Below are positions 33,190-45,071 of a DNA stretch of 64,000 nt, in pieces. A model generated the notes under the pieces. The model saw only the letters and a list, made by a program, of their open reading frames with translations, was not told the DNA's origin and did no database searches. Each line of letters opens with the position of its first letter. Position 1 is the first letter of the stretch. This DNA is from Portulaca oleracea (Eukaryota; Streptophyta; Magnoliopsida; Caryophyllales; Portulacaceae), in contig CM055875.1 in assembly GCA_029582165.1 (NCBI GenBank), positions 28,532,644 through 28,596,643 on the forward strand, in the 5' to 3' direction. Both the position numbers and the translations under genes were made by a program.

Positions 33190-34957
33190 TAGTGATGGAT
33201 GACCAAAAATGGTGCATCACCCAATGTCATACTATTTTTGGACACTTTTTCTCTAGTACATACCATTGACCTATCATTATCATTACCTATATATAAAAAG
33301 GACAGTTTACCTCCTTTTTTGTTGTGCTTTTGTAGGCTGGCTGCCTGGTTGCCTTGTTGGCAAATTGAGCCGGGTCTTGTCTTGAAACATTGGGCTGACC
33401 CAATATAATTAATACTGTCTCAATTCATACTCTCCATACATATGTTACAATAATTTCCTCAGACACGTATCTTGCATATGTACACCTGTCAGGCTAAGAC
33501 CTTGGCTTTTTCATCCAGATTCTAGATGGTTCCATGTACTCAGTACCATCAATCTTCTTCTTTCTATTTTCCTTTCCTCCAATTCCACTCATGCATTGTT
33601 ATTTCTTCTAAACTGGCCTATCCCTCTTTTTTCTTTTTGTCTTCTTTAAGGGCACATTGTCTACTGCCTAGCTTTTTCTCCTCTTGATTCTCTCCTCTTT
33701 CTTCAATTTCAGCACTCTATCGTAGCTCCAATGGACCTAGGCCCTAGGGCCAGATAACACAAATGATTTAGGCCTTTATTTTCTGTTTTCTTAACTTAAA
33801 CCTTAATGGAGATTTCCCTATCTCAAATTGTGAGGATTAAATCTCAATAATGTCAAATGCAAAAACTGACATTATAAGTACTATCTATCAGATGAAAAAC
33901 CATCGCTAATGAAAGGGAGAGAACATTGGACCTTAAACATACAAAAGTTGGAATAGAATCCCCAACATAAAATTTAAACATCAACTTCAACTAACCAACC
34001 CAAGTCGGAACTCCCAAAAATCCAAGAGCCTGAAAATTGAATTTCAAATCGAAAATTCAAAATCCGAAATTAATCAAAACCAACCATCTAATCAATTAAA
34101 ATGGAAAATTTAATAACTCGTAATTTGATTACAGAACTAAATAAAACTAAGAAACTGGAACAAGAGTAAACTAAAGTATGAAACTAACCCTGTCTCTAGA
34201 CTTCTTTTTTTTAAAAACAATTTACGATTGCTGCCGCCCTTCTCCTACGTAGCCTCCTTGACCGCGTCTTCTTCACATGCAAACTATTGCTGTCAAATTG
34301 ATAGAGAAAAGGCAGTAGTAAAAATCAGAAGTAAATTAGGACTTGGGAATGGGTAGAAATTAGATTGAAGGTAGGACCACCTGCTTAGCTTTAGGCTTTG
34401 ATTTTAAGCGGCTTTGTCAGGAATTGATTGAGTTTAATTAAGTTTGATTAATTAGTGTATTTTTTGTGTTGTATTCTCTCTGTTTTTTTAACTGTTTTTT
34501 GGAGGTGATGTGAGAAAATCAATATCACAGAAGATTATATGATGCTTAATAAAAAATTACATAAATATCCTTAATAAAATTAATTTTTGAGGTTTTATTC
34601 AATGAATGTTATGAGTGAAATAAAAAAAGTAGTAATTAATATATTACTGGAATTGCAAAATGATAAATAGTTTGAAACGAGAAAAATTAGTAAAAAAATT
34701 CAAGCAAAAAAACGGCCATGGTAATTGATTTTATTTTTTTTTAAATTTCTAATTGATCTAAGAAATACTAAAAGTGTTTTAGTTTTTATTAGTTCAAGTG
34801 TGAATTTATTCACCAATTTTCGAATAAATTTCACACGGGAAATTGTATATATTTGTGTTGTCGTGTTAGATCAATAATTAGCTATGATATGGTAATAAAT
34901 ATAGAAATTTTAAAGTTTAAGTTCAATTGAAGCTCTTTTTTTAAAAAAAAAATTACT
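33190..34957. other. Non-coding spacer, AT-rich
   Basis: I see no supported gene or structured repeat here. Confidence 0.5.
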
Positions 34958-35221
34958 AGGGCTTCTAAAGATTTTCTCTCTCCGTATATTATTATCGTGC
35001 CAAAAGTGAATCATTCAAATTTCGAAAGATTTTTTCTCTATATATATGGCAACTAGGGTTTCTAACAATTTCAAAAGACCACTGTCGAAGCAGCCGGGAA
35101 ACCACAACTCCATTACTGGGGGCAGCTAACCGCCGAAATCTCAAGACAAGGAGGACCGAAACTCCACGAAGTTGCGACGAGACGAGATGGGAGGAGAAAA
35201 CACCTTACCGCAGCATGTAGA

Positions 35222-36495
35222 TTGCTCACCTTTAGACTCGACCATGCAAGACGTGGAGGGGGGGTTGAGATCGCCATGACCACCGCTGAGCATGATCTCC
35301 GAAACCAGCCACCGCCCATCTATGGTAATAGATCCTACTCTACTGTTCTCCTTCGGAACAACCCGCACCTAGATTTTTCTGTTAGGAATAATGATATGTG
35401 GACTGCTGATAATGATGATTTACTTTCAGATGATGATGAAATACCCGAGAATGATGACTTGTTGTGCCCCGTTATTACTTTAACAGTGGAAGAGAAGAGG
35501 GCGATAAGACCCCCATGGAAAAATGCCTTCATTGTAAGACTCTTTGATAAGGGAGTAAGTTATGGTCATCTAAAGAACATACTTCGCACCAAATGGGCGC
35601 TAAGAGGGAACTTTTCCTTTAGAGATATTGGGAACGACTACTATGTTGCTCGATTGTTATGCATGGAGGACTATGAGCATGTTCTAGTTGGGCCGGGGGG
35701 GCTGGATGATATGAAACAATTATTGAGTTATCCGAAGATGGATACCAAATTTTTCCCCGAAGGGAGACACTATTACTACCTTGGTAGTTTGGATTCGAGT
35801 CCCGAATCATAGTGTGGAATATTTCCATAAAGACTTTTTGATACAAAAGACATGGGTGAAAATTGGCAAAGTAGTGAGGTTATATTAAACCAAGGCAAAT
35901 GTAGAAAGGGGGGAATTCAAAAGATTGTGTGTGGAGGTTGACTTAAACCAAGCCGCTCCTGTCAAAATTCTATTTCTATGGACGGACGTATAGGATACAG
36001 TATGAAGGACTAAAGATGATATACTTCCATTGCGGCAAGCAGGGACATAAAGAGGATATGTTCCACTGAAAATCCACCACCTGAAGGGGGAACCCAGAAG
36101 GATCTTTTGCTAAACCTCTAGAAGAAACAGAGTTGTATGGGGGATGGATGAGAGTGAAAAAGTTCACAAAGAAGAAAACCACCCGAAATCCCGCCACCAT
36201 AGAAGTTAGTGAAAGACCTGAAACCTTAGTTGGAGCAAGGGAGGGAAGAAATTTAGCCCTCGCTACCAAAAGCGTTAGGTCTGACAGGAAGGACATTGGG
36301 GACAACATTGTGCAGCAGAAGGCTCCCGCATCCAATCCCAGCTTGGGATCACTATTTGACATCTTATATAAAATAGAAGAGGAGCATGGATATGACCACG
36401 GATTAGTCGATAGCCACCCGGTGAAGGAGATGGAGGAAAACCTCCCGAGCCAAGAAAAAGGTATGGTAGCTTTGCATGACATCATAATCACTTAA
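35222..36495 (+). pseudogene. LINE copy A ORF1 (DUF4283 / CCHC gag-like), decayed
   Basis: The DUF4283-like block is readable: AFIVRLFDKGVSYGHLKNI, TKWALRGNFSFRDIGNDYYV and CMEDYEHVLVGP. The CCHC zinc knuckle is damaged (the KQGHKED part survives near 36040). The ELYGGWMRVKKFTKKK block follows at 36130. ORF1 proteins of this kind bind the LINE RNA. At least one frame change near 35700 and stops near 35812 and 36490 break it. Confidence 0.8.
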
Positions 36496-38500
36496 GCTGG
36501 CAAGGAGAACATTCCAGCAAATGGCATAACCCATGTGAGCCGATTTCCCATGAACAAGGGAAATAAGAAACAAGACCCTTTGGGGAAAGGACATGCACAA
36601 CCAGCGTCGAGCCCCAGGGTACCTATTAAACCGAGAAATGAAGTCAACCTTTTCTCCAACTATGGCCTTTCACAGGAGCACTTCCACCAGACAAACAATC
36701 ACACTCTTGTTAACACGGGATGGGGTAGCAGAAAAGGGGGGCAACCCCAGCCACACACTCTAAGGAGAGATACCGCAGCAAGTCCCTTGCAAGACGAAGC
36801 AAGCGGACCTAATCCAGAAGATAGAGAGGGTAACCTTCGGGGGGGGGGGGCAGATCCAGCTTATCCCCAGCAGATATGCTTGACCTAAGCAATGAACGGA
36901 GTGGCTAGAGAGCCATGGACATCTAGCACTCCGGTTGGCGGTGCCCTATTTTCATGGTGTTATGGATATGTCTTTAAATAATCATACCCATCAACTACAG
37001 AGTAGAAGGTCTTCTCATTACCTGCGTCTTTTAGCTTGGAATGTTCGAGCAGCGCGACTCAAAGAATTTCTTCTTACACTCAAAGATCACTTGAAAACCC
37101 ACATGCCACATCTAGTAGCGCTCATGGAAACCCACATCCAAGGAGATCACACTAATGTGGTGTGTAGAAGAATCGGGTTCAAGAAATGGTTTAGAGTTGA
37201 GGCGTGTGGGTTCCAGGGAGGCATCTAGCTCCTTTGGAATGAAGATTATCTCACTATTACGCATCCTAGAAATTTCGGATCAGTACATAACGGTCCTAGT
37301 GCACTAGAATGACACTGACTATTGGATACTAACTGTGGTCTATACTAATCCACACAAGCACTTAAGGGTGGATATGAGGAGGAGCTTGAGAATTTTGGTT
37401 CCAACATCTCCACCCCTTGGCTCATTATAGGTGACTTTAATGAGACTATGTCGCTAGAGGAGCGAAATCATGGAACTCTTGCATGGCGCGAAGATGCAAA
37501 AACTTCTCCAATTGGATCAATGCGAATGGACTTATTGACCTGGGATTTTTGGAGCCAAGGTTCACATGGTTTAGAGGGAACAATTCATTTACTGAAAAGT
37601 ATGCGCGCCTTGACCGAGCCATCAGCAATTCCTTGTGGCGAAACGCTTTCTCGGAGGGGGCCATCTAACACCTGCCTTTTAACTACTCGGACCATGCTCC
37701 TCTCATCTTAAACATTCTTGGCGCCACCTCACGAGTAGAGCCCAAACCTTTCAAGTTTCAAGCAGCTTGGCTCCAACATAAAGACTTCCAAGACATTGTT
37801 GATTCGAGCTGGAACACAGAGCAACCATGTGTTGAGGCCCTTAAGGATCTTTCCGCACATCTGGAGAGATGGAATAAGGAGGTTTTTGGGAATCTTTTCA
37901 GAAGGAAAAATAAAATTTGGGCAAGACTTTATGGATTCAAAAGAAGATGTAGCAAGGAGGTCGTAACCATCTAGGAAAGTTGGTGAGGAACCTTAAACTT
38001 GAGCTCAATGACGTGTTAAGTTAGATAGATGCCTTTCTGGTTTTAAAAGTCGAGAATGGAAGCCATCAAGGATGGGGACAAGAATACCAAATTTTTCTAT
38101 CTTAGCACTATTATAAGAATGAGGCATAATAGAATTGAAGCTCTACAAGATGAGAATGGTGATTGGTTTTTGAACCCATCCAAATCAAGAACCATACGAG
38201 AAATTTCTTTGATGACCTCTATACAGAAGAGAACACGACCCTTGAAAGACTACCTCCTGAGGGGATTTTCCCAAGCCTTAATAAGGATAAGAGAGATGCT
38301 CTGCAAAGTAGTTACTCAGGGGACGAGGTCCGAAAGGGACTTTTTGCAATGCATCCAAATAAAGCGCCTGGACCGGATGGTTTCCACGCACTTTTCTTCC
38401 AGCATTTTTTGGCCATAGGTAGGAAACTCTTTCACCCATCTAATTTTGCAGGTGTTGGAAGGGAGAGAGATTCCAAGCAACCTGAATCATACTTTCCTAC

Positions 38501-39129
38501 GCCTCCTTCAATTTGCTTCTAGGAAGACTCTGGCTTCATGAGTGCAATGCTATAGCATCCACTTTGCACCAGAAGGTGAAGATGATGGTTCAAGGCCAGT
38601 TAATCACCATCTCATGAGAACCTATCAATGCTGTCTTTACTCCCAAGCAGTCAACCCTCGAAGTACAGCATAGTTCAATGGACGAAGAGCTACACAATTT
38701 TAAAATGGTGGCAGTTTTGAGCAAGGATAAAGCTCCTTTTGACTTCGATCCCTACTTAAATCCCAAAGTGCACTCCATCCTTAAGAAACAAGGTTACCTT
38801 CCCGATATGCTGTTAGGAAAGAACCCGAAGAACAAGATTCCCCCTGTGATAAAGACATTCAAGCAAAAGGGAAGATTTGGCTTAGGATATAAGCCAGCTG
38901 AGAAGGAAGTTAAGCTGGCGAAAATGGCGATAGCTGAACAGAAAAGGATGGACAATCCCCCAACTCTGTTCCAAACAAAGCCTTATCCACTCACCATGAA
39001 TGTGCAGTTTGTTAGGGAAGGGGATGACTTTCCTTACTAAGGGTTCCCCGAACCAATTTACCTTAATAGCCAAGGAACTCAGGTTGTTGGATTAGAGATC
39101 TTCAAGGACTGCTCCACTGATATGGCTAC
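38501..39129 (+). mobile_element. Gypsy (Tat-like) pol fragment with G-patch-like segment inside LINE A
   Basis: This block replaces the expected LINE sequence between the copy B equivalents KHTHISL and LIPKVS. It encodes NPKVHSILKKQGYLPDMLLG then FKQKGRFGLGYKPAEKE, the glycine-rich G-patch-like linker found between protease and RT in some plant Gypsy elements of the Tat lineage. CTAC occurs at both edges (38497-38500, 39126-39129). There are no LTRs. The frame is open over 38678-39040 only. Confidence 0.7.
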
Positions 39130-39561
39130 TCTGATTCCCAAGGTATCTCACCCCTAGACGATCAAGCGATTGAGACCGATTGGTTTATGTAATGCGGTTT
39201 ACAAGTTGATTACGAAATGCTTCGTGGACAGGCTCAAACACGTGTTCCTTGATCTTATCTCTCCCACTTAATCTAGCTTTGTCCCGGGAAGGCAGATAAG
39301 TGACACCATCATTGTTTTGCAAGAAGTTATCCACTCTATGAGAAGTAAGTCAGGGAAGATGGGTTGGATGGCAATCAAGTTGAACCTCGAAAAGGCTTAT
39401 GACAGGGTAAACTGTAACTTTCTGCATGATACCTTAATTGATATGAGCCTACCAAGAATAATGGTGGAGGTGATTATAAACTGTGTTAGAACCTGCACAA
39501 TGAGCATTCTATGGAACGGGGAAGCGACCAACAGCTTCTGCCTCAAGGGGTATCCGACAAG

Positions 39562-41218
39562 TGTAGACACTGGGATTTTGACGCATAAAATAACATAAAA
39601 AGAAGAGCGGAAGGAATAAAAAGAGAGTCGATAAATACATGCATTTTACATGTATTTTGTTCACTTAAAGCTACATGCATGATCACATGTAGTCTATCTT
39701 AGCTACATGCATATTTTTATATAAAAATGGAGCCATGCATATCCTACCAACAAGAGCTAGAGGTCACGAGATCGAATCCTCATAAAAACACTCTAAAAAG
39801 CTAGCTAAACACATGCATTTCGTCCAGTGTGAAGGGTAGCTTCCCTAGGCAGATTGGTTTCACACTCCACCGTCCATGCATGCATGGACGAGGCCGGTTC
39901 TTCCCCCCTGGCGTAGTGGCCGACTGGCCTGTACGCATTGACCACATGTGGTCAATTGACCATGTGTTGCCGTCCACCTCCATGCATCTCCCCTACTGCC
40001 ATGGTATTCTGCAAGCGCCGGAGACTACGAGGTGTATGTGTATGCATGCATGTACCTCCCTCCTCCTCTTAGACAATAAATACTACTCCTCTCCAAGTCA
40101 TTTTCACTCATCAAATCATCCTTTCTCCCTCACCAATTCACTCTCTCATCTCTCATCACTCTCTAATCTCTCTTAATCGCTATTTCTTATCTTATATTTA
40201 TCTCTCCTATCATTCTATACCTACCATCATCTATCCTACCATAGTCATCACCATTCTTACATCACGAAAAGCCTAAACACACATCCTATCTTATTACATC
40301 CTAAACTCCACAAAACCCTAGCCTAAACACATCCAAAACCACAAAAAAGCCTTCTTATTCCCCTTTTCCTACCTCTTCCTTTTTATCATCTTTTTCCATC
40401 TTTTTCTATCATTCTTTTAGCACTTGGAGAGGAAAGTTGTAAGGCATCAAGGAGGATTCATCAAGCATTCAAAGGCTAGGCAAGGTCTTTTCCCACAAAG
40501 TAGCAATGTAAGCCCTTAAGTGTTTATCTTTTCTCGTAAATAAGTGTATATTTGTACCTTTTTTTTTTTTAATCTTGTATTACATTCTTGTTGCATGTTC
40601 AATGAAGTAATTCTATAAAGTATTCATTCATTTCCCTTCCAAATTTTATCAAAAGCACATCTTAAACTTTTAGTAGAGTCTTTCCTTTTGTGAGAGGCGA
40701 ACTCTTAATGTTTACTTTTCAAGTTCGTAGCCTTACCCCCGAATCCATTCTTGGGTTTCGCAGGCGGAGTCTTTCTTTCTTTTCTTTTGGTTTTGTCTTG
40801 GCTTTTTCCCTTAAAAAGTCGGGTGGCGACTCCCATTTCGAACTAAAATACATCGAGGATTGCATAAACTACGGTTTTACAATGTATCGATGCAACTTTA
40901 AGGTTTTCTTTCTTATGTTTCTAAATAATAGTTGCATAAATCACTTTCTTCCGAGCCTAACATTTAAATTAGCAAATTGGGTTAAATTTAGAAGAGTTTG
41001 GAACAAGTGGATGTTCACTCTTAAAGGTTTAATTCAATGACTCATAAAATGCCTAAGTAAAGGGAAAGTGATTTTACAAAATATTATTCATGAAATGTAA
41101 GGTTGATCTCCTTTAAAGAGTTTTTTTCAAAGGTTAAACCCAAGCACAAATCACCGAATCACACCCCGATCCTAACGTGAACGTTCGGAAACCCGAATGG
41201 CGAAGAAAAATGTCCACA
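39562..41218 (+). mobile_element. Solo LTR of a Gypsy-type element inside LINE A
   Basis: This 1,657-bp LTR starts TGTAGACACTGGG and ends TGTCCACA. A 5-bp duplication, ACAAG, lies at 39557-39561 and 41219-41223. No primer site or internal region follows. Its 3' half is the same family as the reverse solo LTR at 20300-26566. Two perfect palindromes lie in its U3: CGTCCATGCATGCATGGACG (39871-39890) and TTGACCACATGTGGTCAA (39938-39955). Confidence 0.9.
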
Positions 41219-43392
41219 ACAAGGTCATCCTGTGTCCCCCCTACCTTTTTATGGCTTGCATGGAGCGCCTAGCACAACTCATAAATATTGAAGTAGCAAG
41301 AGGTACATGGAAAGCTTTTCCAACAAGCAGAAGGGGTCCTAAAGTCTCAAACTTTTTTTCCGCAGATGATGTCATGTTCTTCGCGGAAGCTTCAGGTGAG
41401 CAAGCCAAGGTAATTAAAGATTGCCTTGATCATTTTTGTGAAATTTCAGGACATAAGGTTAGCTTGTAAAAGTCCAATATTTTTTTCTTGCCTAATACCC
41501 TACAGGAGGTCTAAGAGCTTGTGTGTGGGGTGATGGGATTTAATCCTACAGAAGATTTAGGAAAATACCTCGGGGTCCCGATCTTGCATAAACGGGTTAC
41601 TAGAGCCACTTATCAAGGAGTTCTTGATAGAATCGATGGTCGGCTAGCAGACGGAAAGCACGGTGTCTTTCCTCAATGGGCCGAGTGATGTTGATTAAGT
41701 CGACCATTAACTCGATACCGGCTTATGTGACGCAAACGACAAGAATTCCAAGATTTGTCTGTGATGAGATTGATCGGAAAATTAGGAAATTTCTTTTAGG
41801 GGGAGGGGATCAAATGGAGACAAAAGAATCCACCTTGCTAATTGGAACTTGTAACCCCGAGTAGAGAGAGAGGAGGCCTTGGATTAATTGCCATAAGAAA
41901 TTTTAATGTTGCCTACTTGGCAAAGCATGGCTGGAAATTCTTAACTAATGAGGGAGATCTTTGGGCAATGGTATTACAAGGCAAGTATCGCGAGACTCAA
42001 TCAAAATTGATGATTTAGATCCCCACTATAAAGCATCGAATGGTAGGAGTGGGATAACAAGCACAAGAAAACTACTCACTCAAGGCACCTTGGTTTCTCT
42101 TGGAGATGGCAAAACAACCAAGCTCTAGCTCGACAAATGGGCGGATACCGAGCCCCTCATTGAGTATATAATTTCGCTGATCCTAGAAGGAGAAAGCCGG
42201 AAAATGGTGGCGAATCACTGGGACAAAAATACCGGCTGGAAATGGGCGGACTTCACAGCAAGACTGCCCAACTCGACCCTCCCAAAAATAGAGAGGCTCG
42301 AGCTTGCTAAAGAGAAAGTGGCAGATAACTTCATCTGGTCGGACTCGGCAACGGGTGAGTTCAAACTGTCACTGGCGTTGGAGATTATCCAAGGACCTGC
42401 TGAGAATGATGACGATGGCGCTACGGAATGGAGTCGGATTTGGAAACTCCATGTCCCACAAAAGGTAATAGTTTTTCTACGGCTCCTTTAGCATGAAATT
42501 ACTGACGCAGGCAAACTGGGTGAAAAAGGAGCATGTCGGACAACAGCGTATGCATGGAGTGTGGTGACAACCACTCAAAGGATAGCTGCTGGATGGTATA
42601 ACCCCCACTTCTTGGGCTGACCAAGGGCCGATGGCATTCGCCATCATCCCTTGGGACATCTGGTTATGGCGGAATCGAAGAACCTTCAGCCGGCCTGCTG
42701 ACATCCCACACAACCAAAGCAAATGGCTGCTGGACGAATTTGCTCGGGTTCGGGAAGCCTTCATGAGAGATGGCAGGCGCCTAATGGCTTGAGGATTTTA
42801 TCTCGGGGATCCTAGCAAGCACCAACTGCACTAGATTGGGCCTAGGCTAGGTGGTTATCAACTGTGCACCGATGGCTCGACGCGAGGAGACCCAAAAATA
42901 GGAGGGGCAGGTGGCGTTATATGGGGCGCGAGTGGAAATTGGCTCGGTGGCTTCGTCAAAGGACTCGGGGTGTAACCATCTCTAATGGTCGAATTCCATG
43001 CCGTCATTGAAGGACTCAAGCTAGCAAAGGGAATGGGAATCAAGCATCTTGAGCTGAAGGTAGACTCCATGACAGTCCATCACATGATCATGGAGGAGGG
43101 ACATTATGTACATGCTGGGCTTAACAACCTGATATCGCAATGCAAATTTTGGCTCCAAATAGAAGATTGGAAGATGGATGTTATTACCTGTCATCGAGAA
43201 GCAAATCAAGTCTTCGACAAACTCGCTAAGCTAGCTTTAGAAAGAGATAATACTATTGTTGAGTACTTTGATGAGCCGCCTGCTGAGGTTCAATATCTCT
43301 TAGGCGTGGACCGTATGAGGGCCCGTATGAATTTTTAGTCTTGAATAAATAGGGGCTTGCCCCTCCTTTACCACAAAAAAAAAAGAATTACT

Positions 43393-44872
43393 TTATCTGT
43401 TTCATATTATCTGTCACCTTATTTATGCGAGAGTCAAATTTAATATTTTTTATCATTAATTTATCAATATATAAAATGTTTTATTATAGGAAAGTACTTT
43501 CATAATATTTGTAACGAAAATTGTTGTCATCATAGTACAATGTAGTAATTTTGTGATAGAATATATTATAAGAAATCTTCAGACAAAAAAGAATATTGAA
43601 TACAATGTAATATTTATAAAACGACAGTTAGTACAGAAAGAAGAGAGTATTAGTTAATCATATCTCAAGTATTTGTGTATAAATAGAAGGAAAATTGGAT
43701 TCTAACATTTCTATTTTCTATACTAGTCTTAAACCGTGCAATACACGGTGTATGAAAAAATAAACTTATTAAAAATAAAATGATATTACCAAGTATAAAT
43801 ACTCAAAATTGAGAAATAACAACTCGACGATCACGATAAAACGATTCAAGCTAATGGGTGGCCTTAAAATTAAAGTTGTGTGATGCAAAGGGTATAAAAG
43901 AATAGATATTTAATAATTAAAAAGGAAACGAAAATATATATGTATGTACAAATCTATAATAAAGGCATAAGTTAGCTGCATTTGCATAAGTTAGTTGCAT
44001 TAGCTACCAAAATTAACCACCAAAAGTAACCAAAACAATTGTAATTGCTGTCTAGGGCTAGTAGAGTTGGGGGTAAATGAACATTGATAAATACTTACCA
44101 AAAATTAATGAAAATTATAGAAATTGACCAAAATTTACTGAACTTACCAATTTTACTAATTTGCCAAAACTTATAAAAATACAAAAATATAAATGCTAGG
44201 AAGAAAAATCCTAGAAAATTAAATGCAACATCCCGTAACTTACCCTCGACCAATTGTGTCGGACCACTACTAGTGACACCCAAATTTAAAAGTATAGAAA
44301 TAAATGCTTTTTACCACTGTGACACCCAAATTTAATAGTAAATATACAAAATAAGTCCTTTTTTTTAATTCATCTGGCATTGTCTGAGAATTAAATGAAG
44401 ACAACCAAAATGGTACTTCTTTCTCTACCCAATAGCCACATATACATACAAAAGCAATTGTAAATTTTAGTGTCCCATGTCTGACGATTTCTACATAGCA
44501 ACTAGTATATCATATTTGAACATCACTTAAGACCATATGCAGCGGGGGAACGTGGGTCTTGGAAAATTGCACACAATCTGCGTTTCCTTATAGCAAGGAT
44601 TGAAATTTTCGCTATAGCTTTCCACAACTAAATTTATTTATTTATTCATTTATATTTTTTACTATATTAAATGACTCAATTTAACGCTCTTAAAAAAAAG
44701 AGAATACTTGGATTAGTGTTGACATAAAATTAGGTTCGGTTAAATTTGGGTCGATCAAATTCGGACTTTGTCAAAATTCAGATGAAAAATTGATGTTCGA
44801 ACCCCTTTTTATCGAGTTAGACCGAGTTAATAATTCAGGGCGGAGCTAAATTCAGCTCAAAATCGGGTTCAG
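43393..44872. other. AT-rich spacer between the two LINEs
   Basis: I see no gene. Two ~45-bp near-copies of a GTGACACCCAAATTTAA block lie at about 44273 and 44321. The left TSD of LINE B starts at 44873. Confidence 0.5.
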
Positions 44873-45071
44873 ACAAATGAAAAAGATCTTTCTTAATGTG
44901 AGGATCATAGCCAACTTTAAGATCTTTCTCTCTCTAAGATCTTATCTTTCCCTAGGGCAATGATCCCTAAGGTTTCAACGAACTTTGATCGCCGGCAGCC
45001 ACTACAGCCGCACGGCGACGGCGACCCTGACCCCACTACCGCTGGTAGACCACCAGAACCAACCGCCTAGG

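Larger units (their letters stand above)
36935..43338 (+). pseudogene. LINE copy A ORF2 (endonuclease, RT, RNase H), decayed
   Basis: Endonuclease: LLAWNVRAARLKEFLLTLKD and LVALMETHIQGDH (37030-37140). RT: NKAPGPDGFHALFFQ (38360s), WMAIKLNLEKAYDRVN (39365), then after the solo LTR PYLFMACMERLAQ and FFSADDVMFFAEAS (41350s). RNase H: LCTDGSTRGDPKIGGAGG (42860s), GLKLAKGMGIKHLELKVDS and HREANQVFDKLAKLAL. It is interrupted by a Gypsy fragment (38501-39129), a solo LTR (39562-41218) and many stops, so it is not functional. Confidence 0.88.
34958..43385 (+). mobile_element. Old L1-like LINE (copy A), with two nested insertions
   Basis: The element ends in an A-tract (43374-43384) after TTGAATAAATAGGGGCTTGC, which matches the 3' end of the younger copy B. 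AATTACT occurs at 34951-34957 and 43386-43392, a plausible target duplication. Without the 629-bp Gypsy fragment and the solo LTR with its duplication, about 6.1 kb remain, close to copy B's 6.26 kb. Both ORFs contain many stops and frameshifts. The order is ORF1, endonuclease, RT, RNase H, poly(A). Confidence 0.88.

Noticed and set aside
35113..35368. Minus-strand open frames of 68 and 75 codons
   Set aside because: They lie opposite the decayed LINE A ORF1 start and show no family resemblance.
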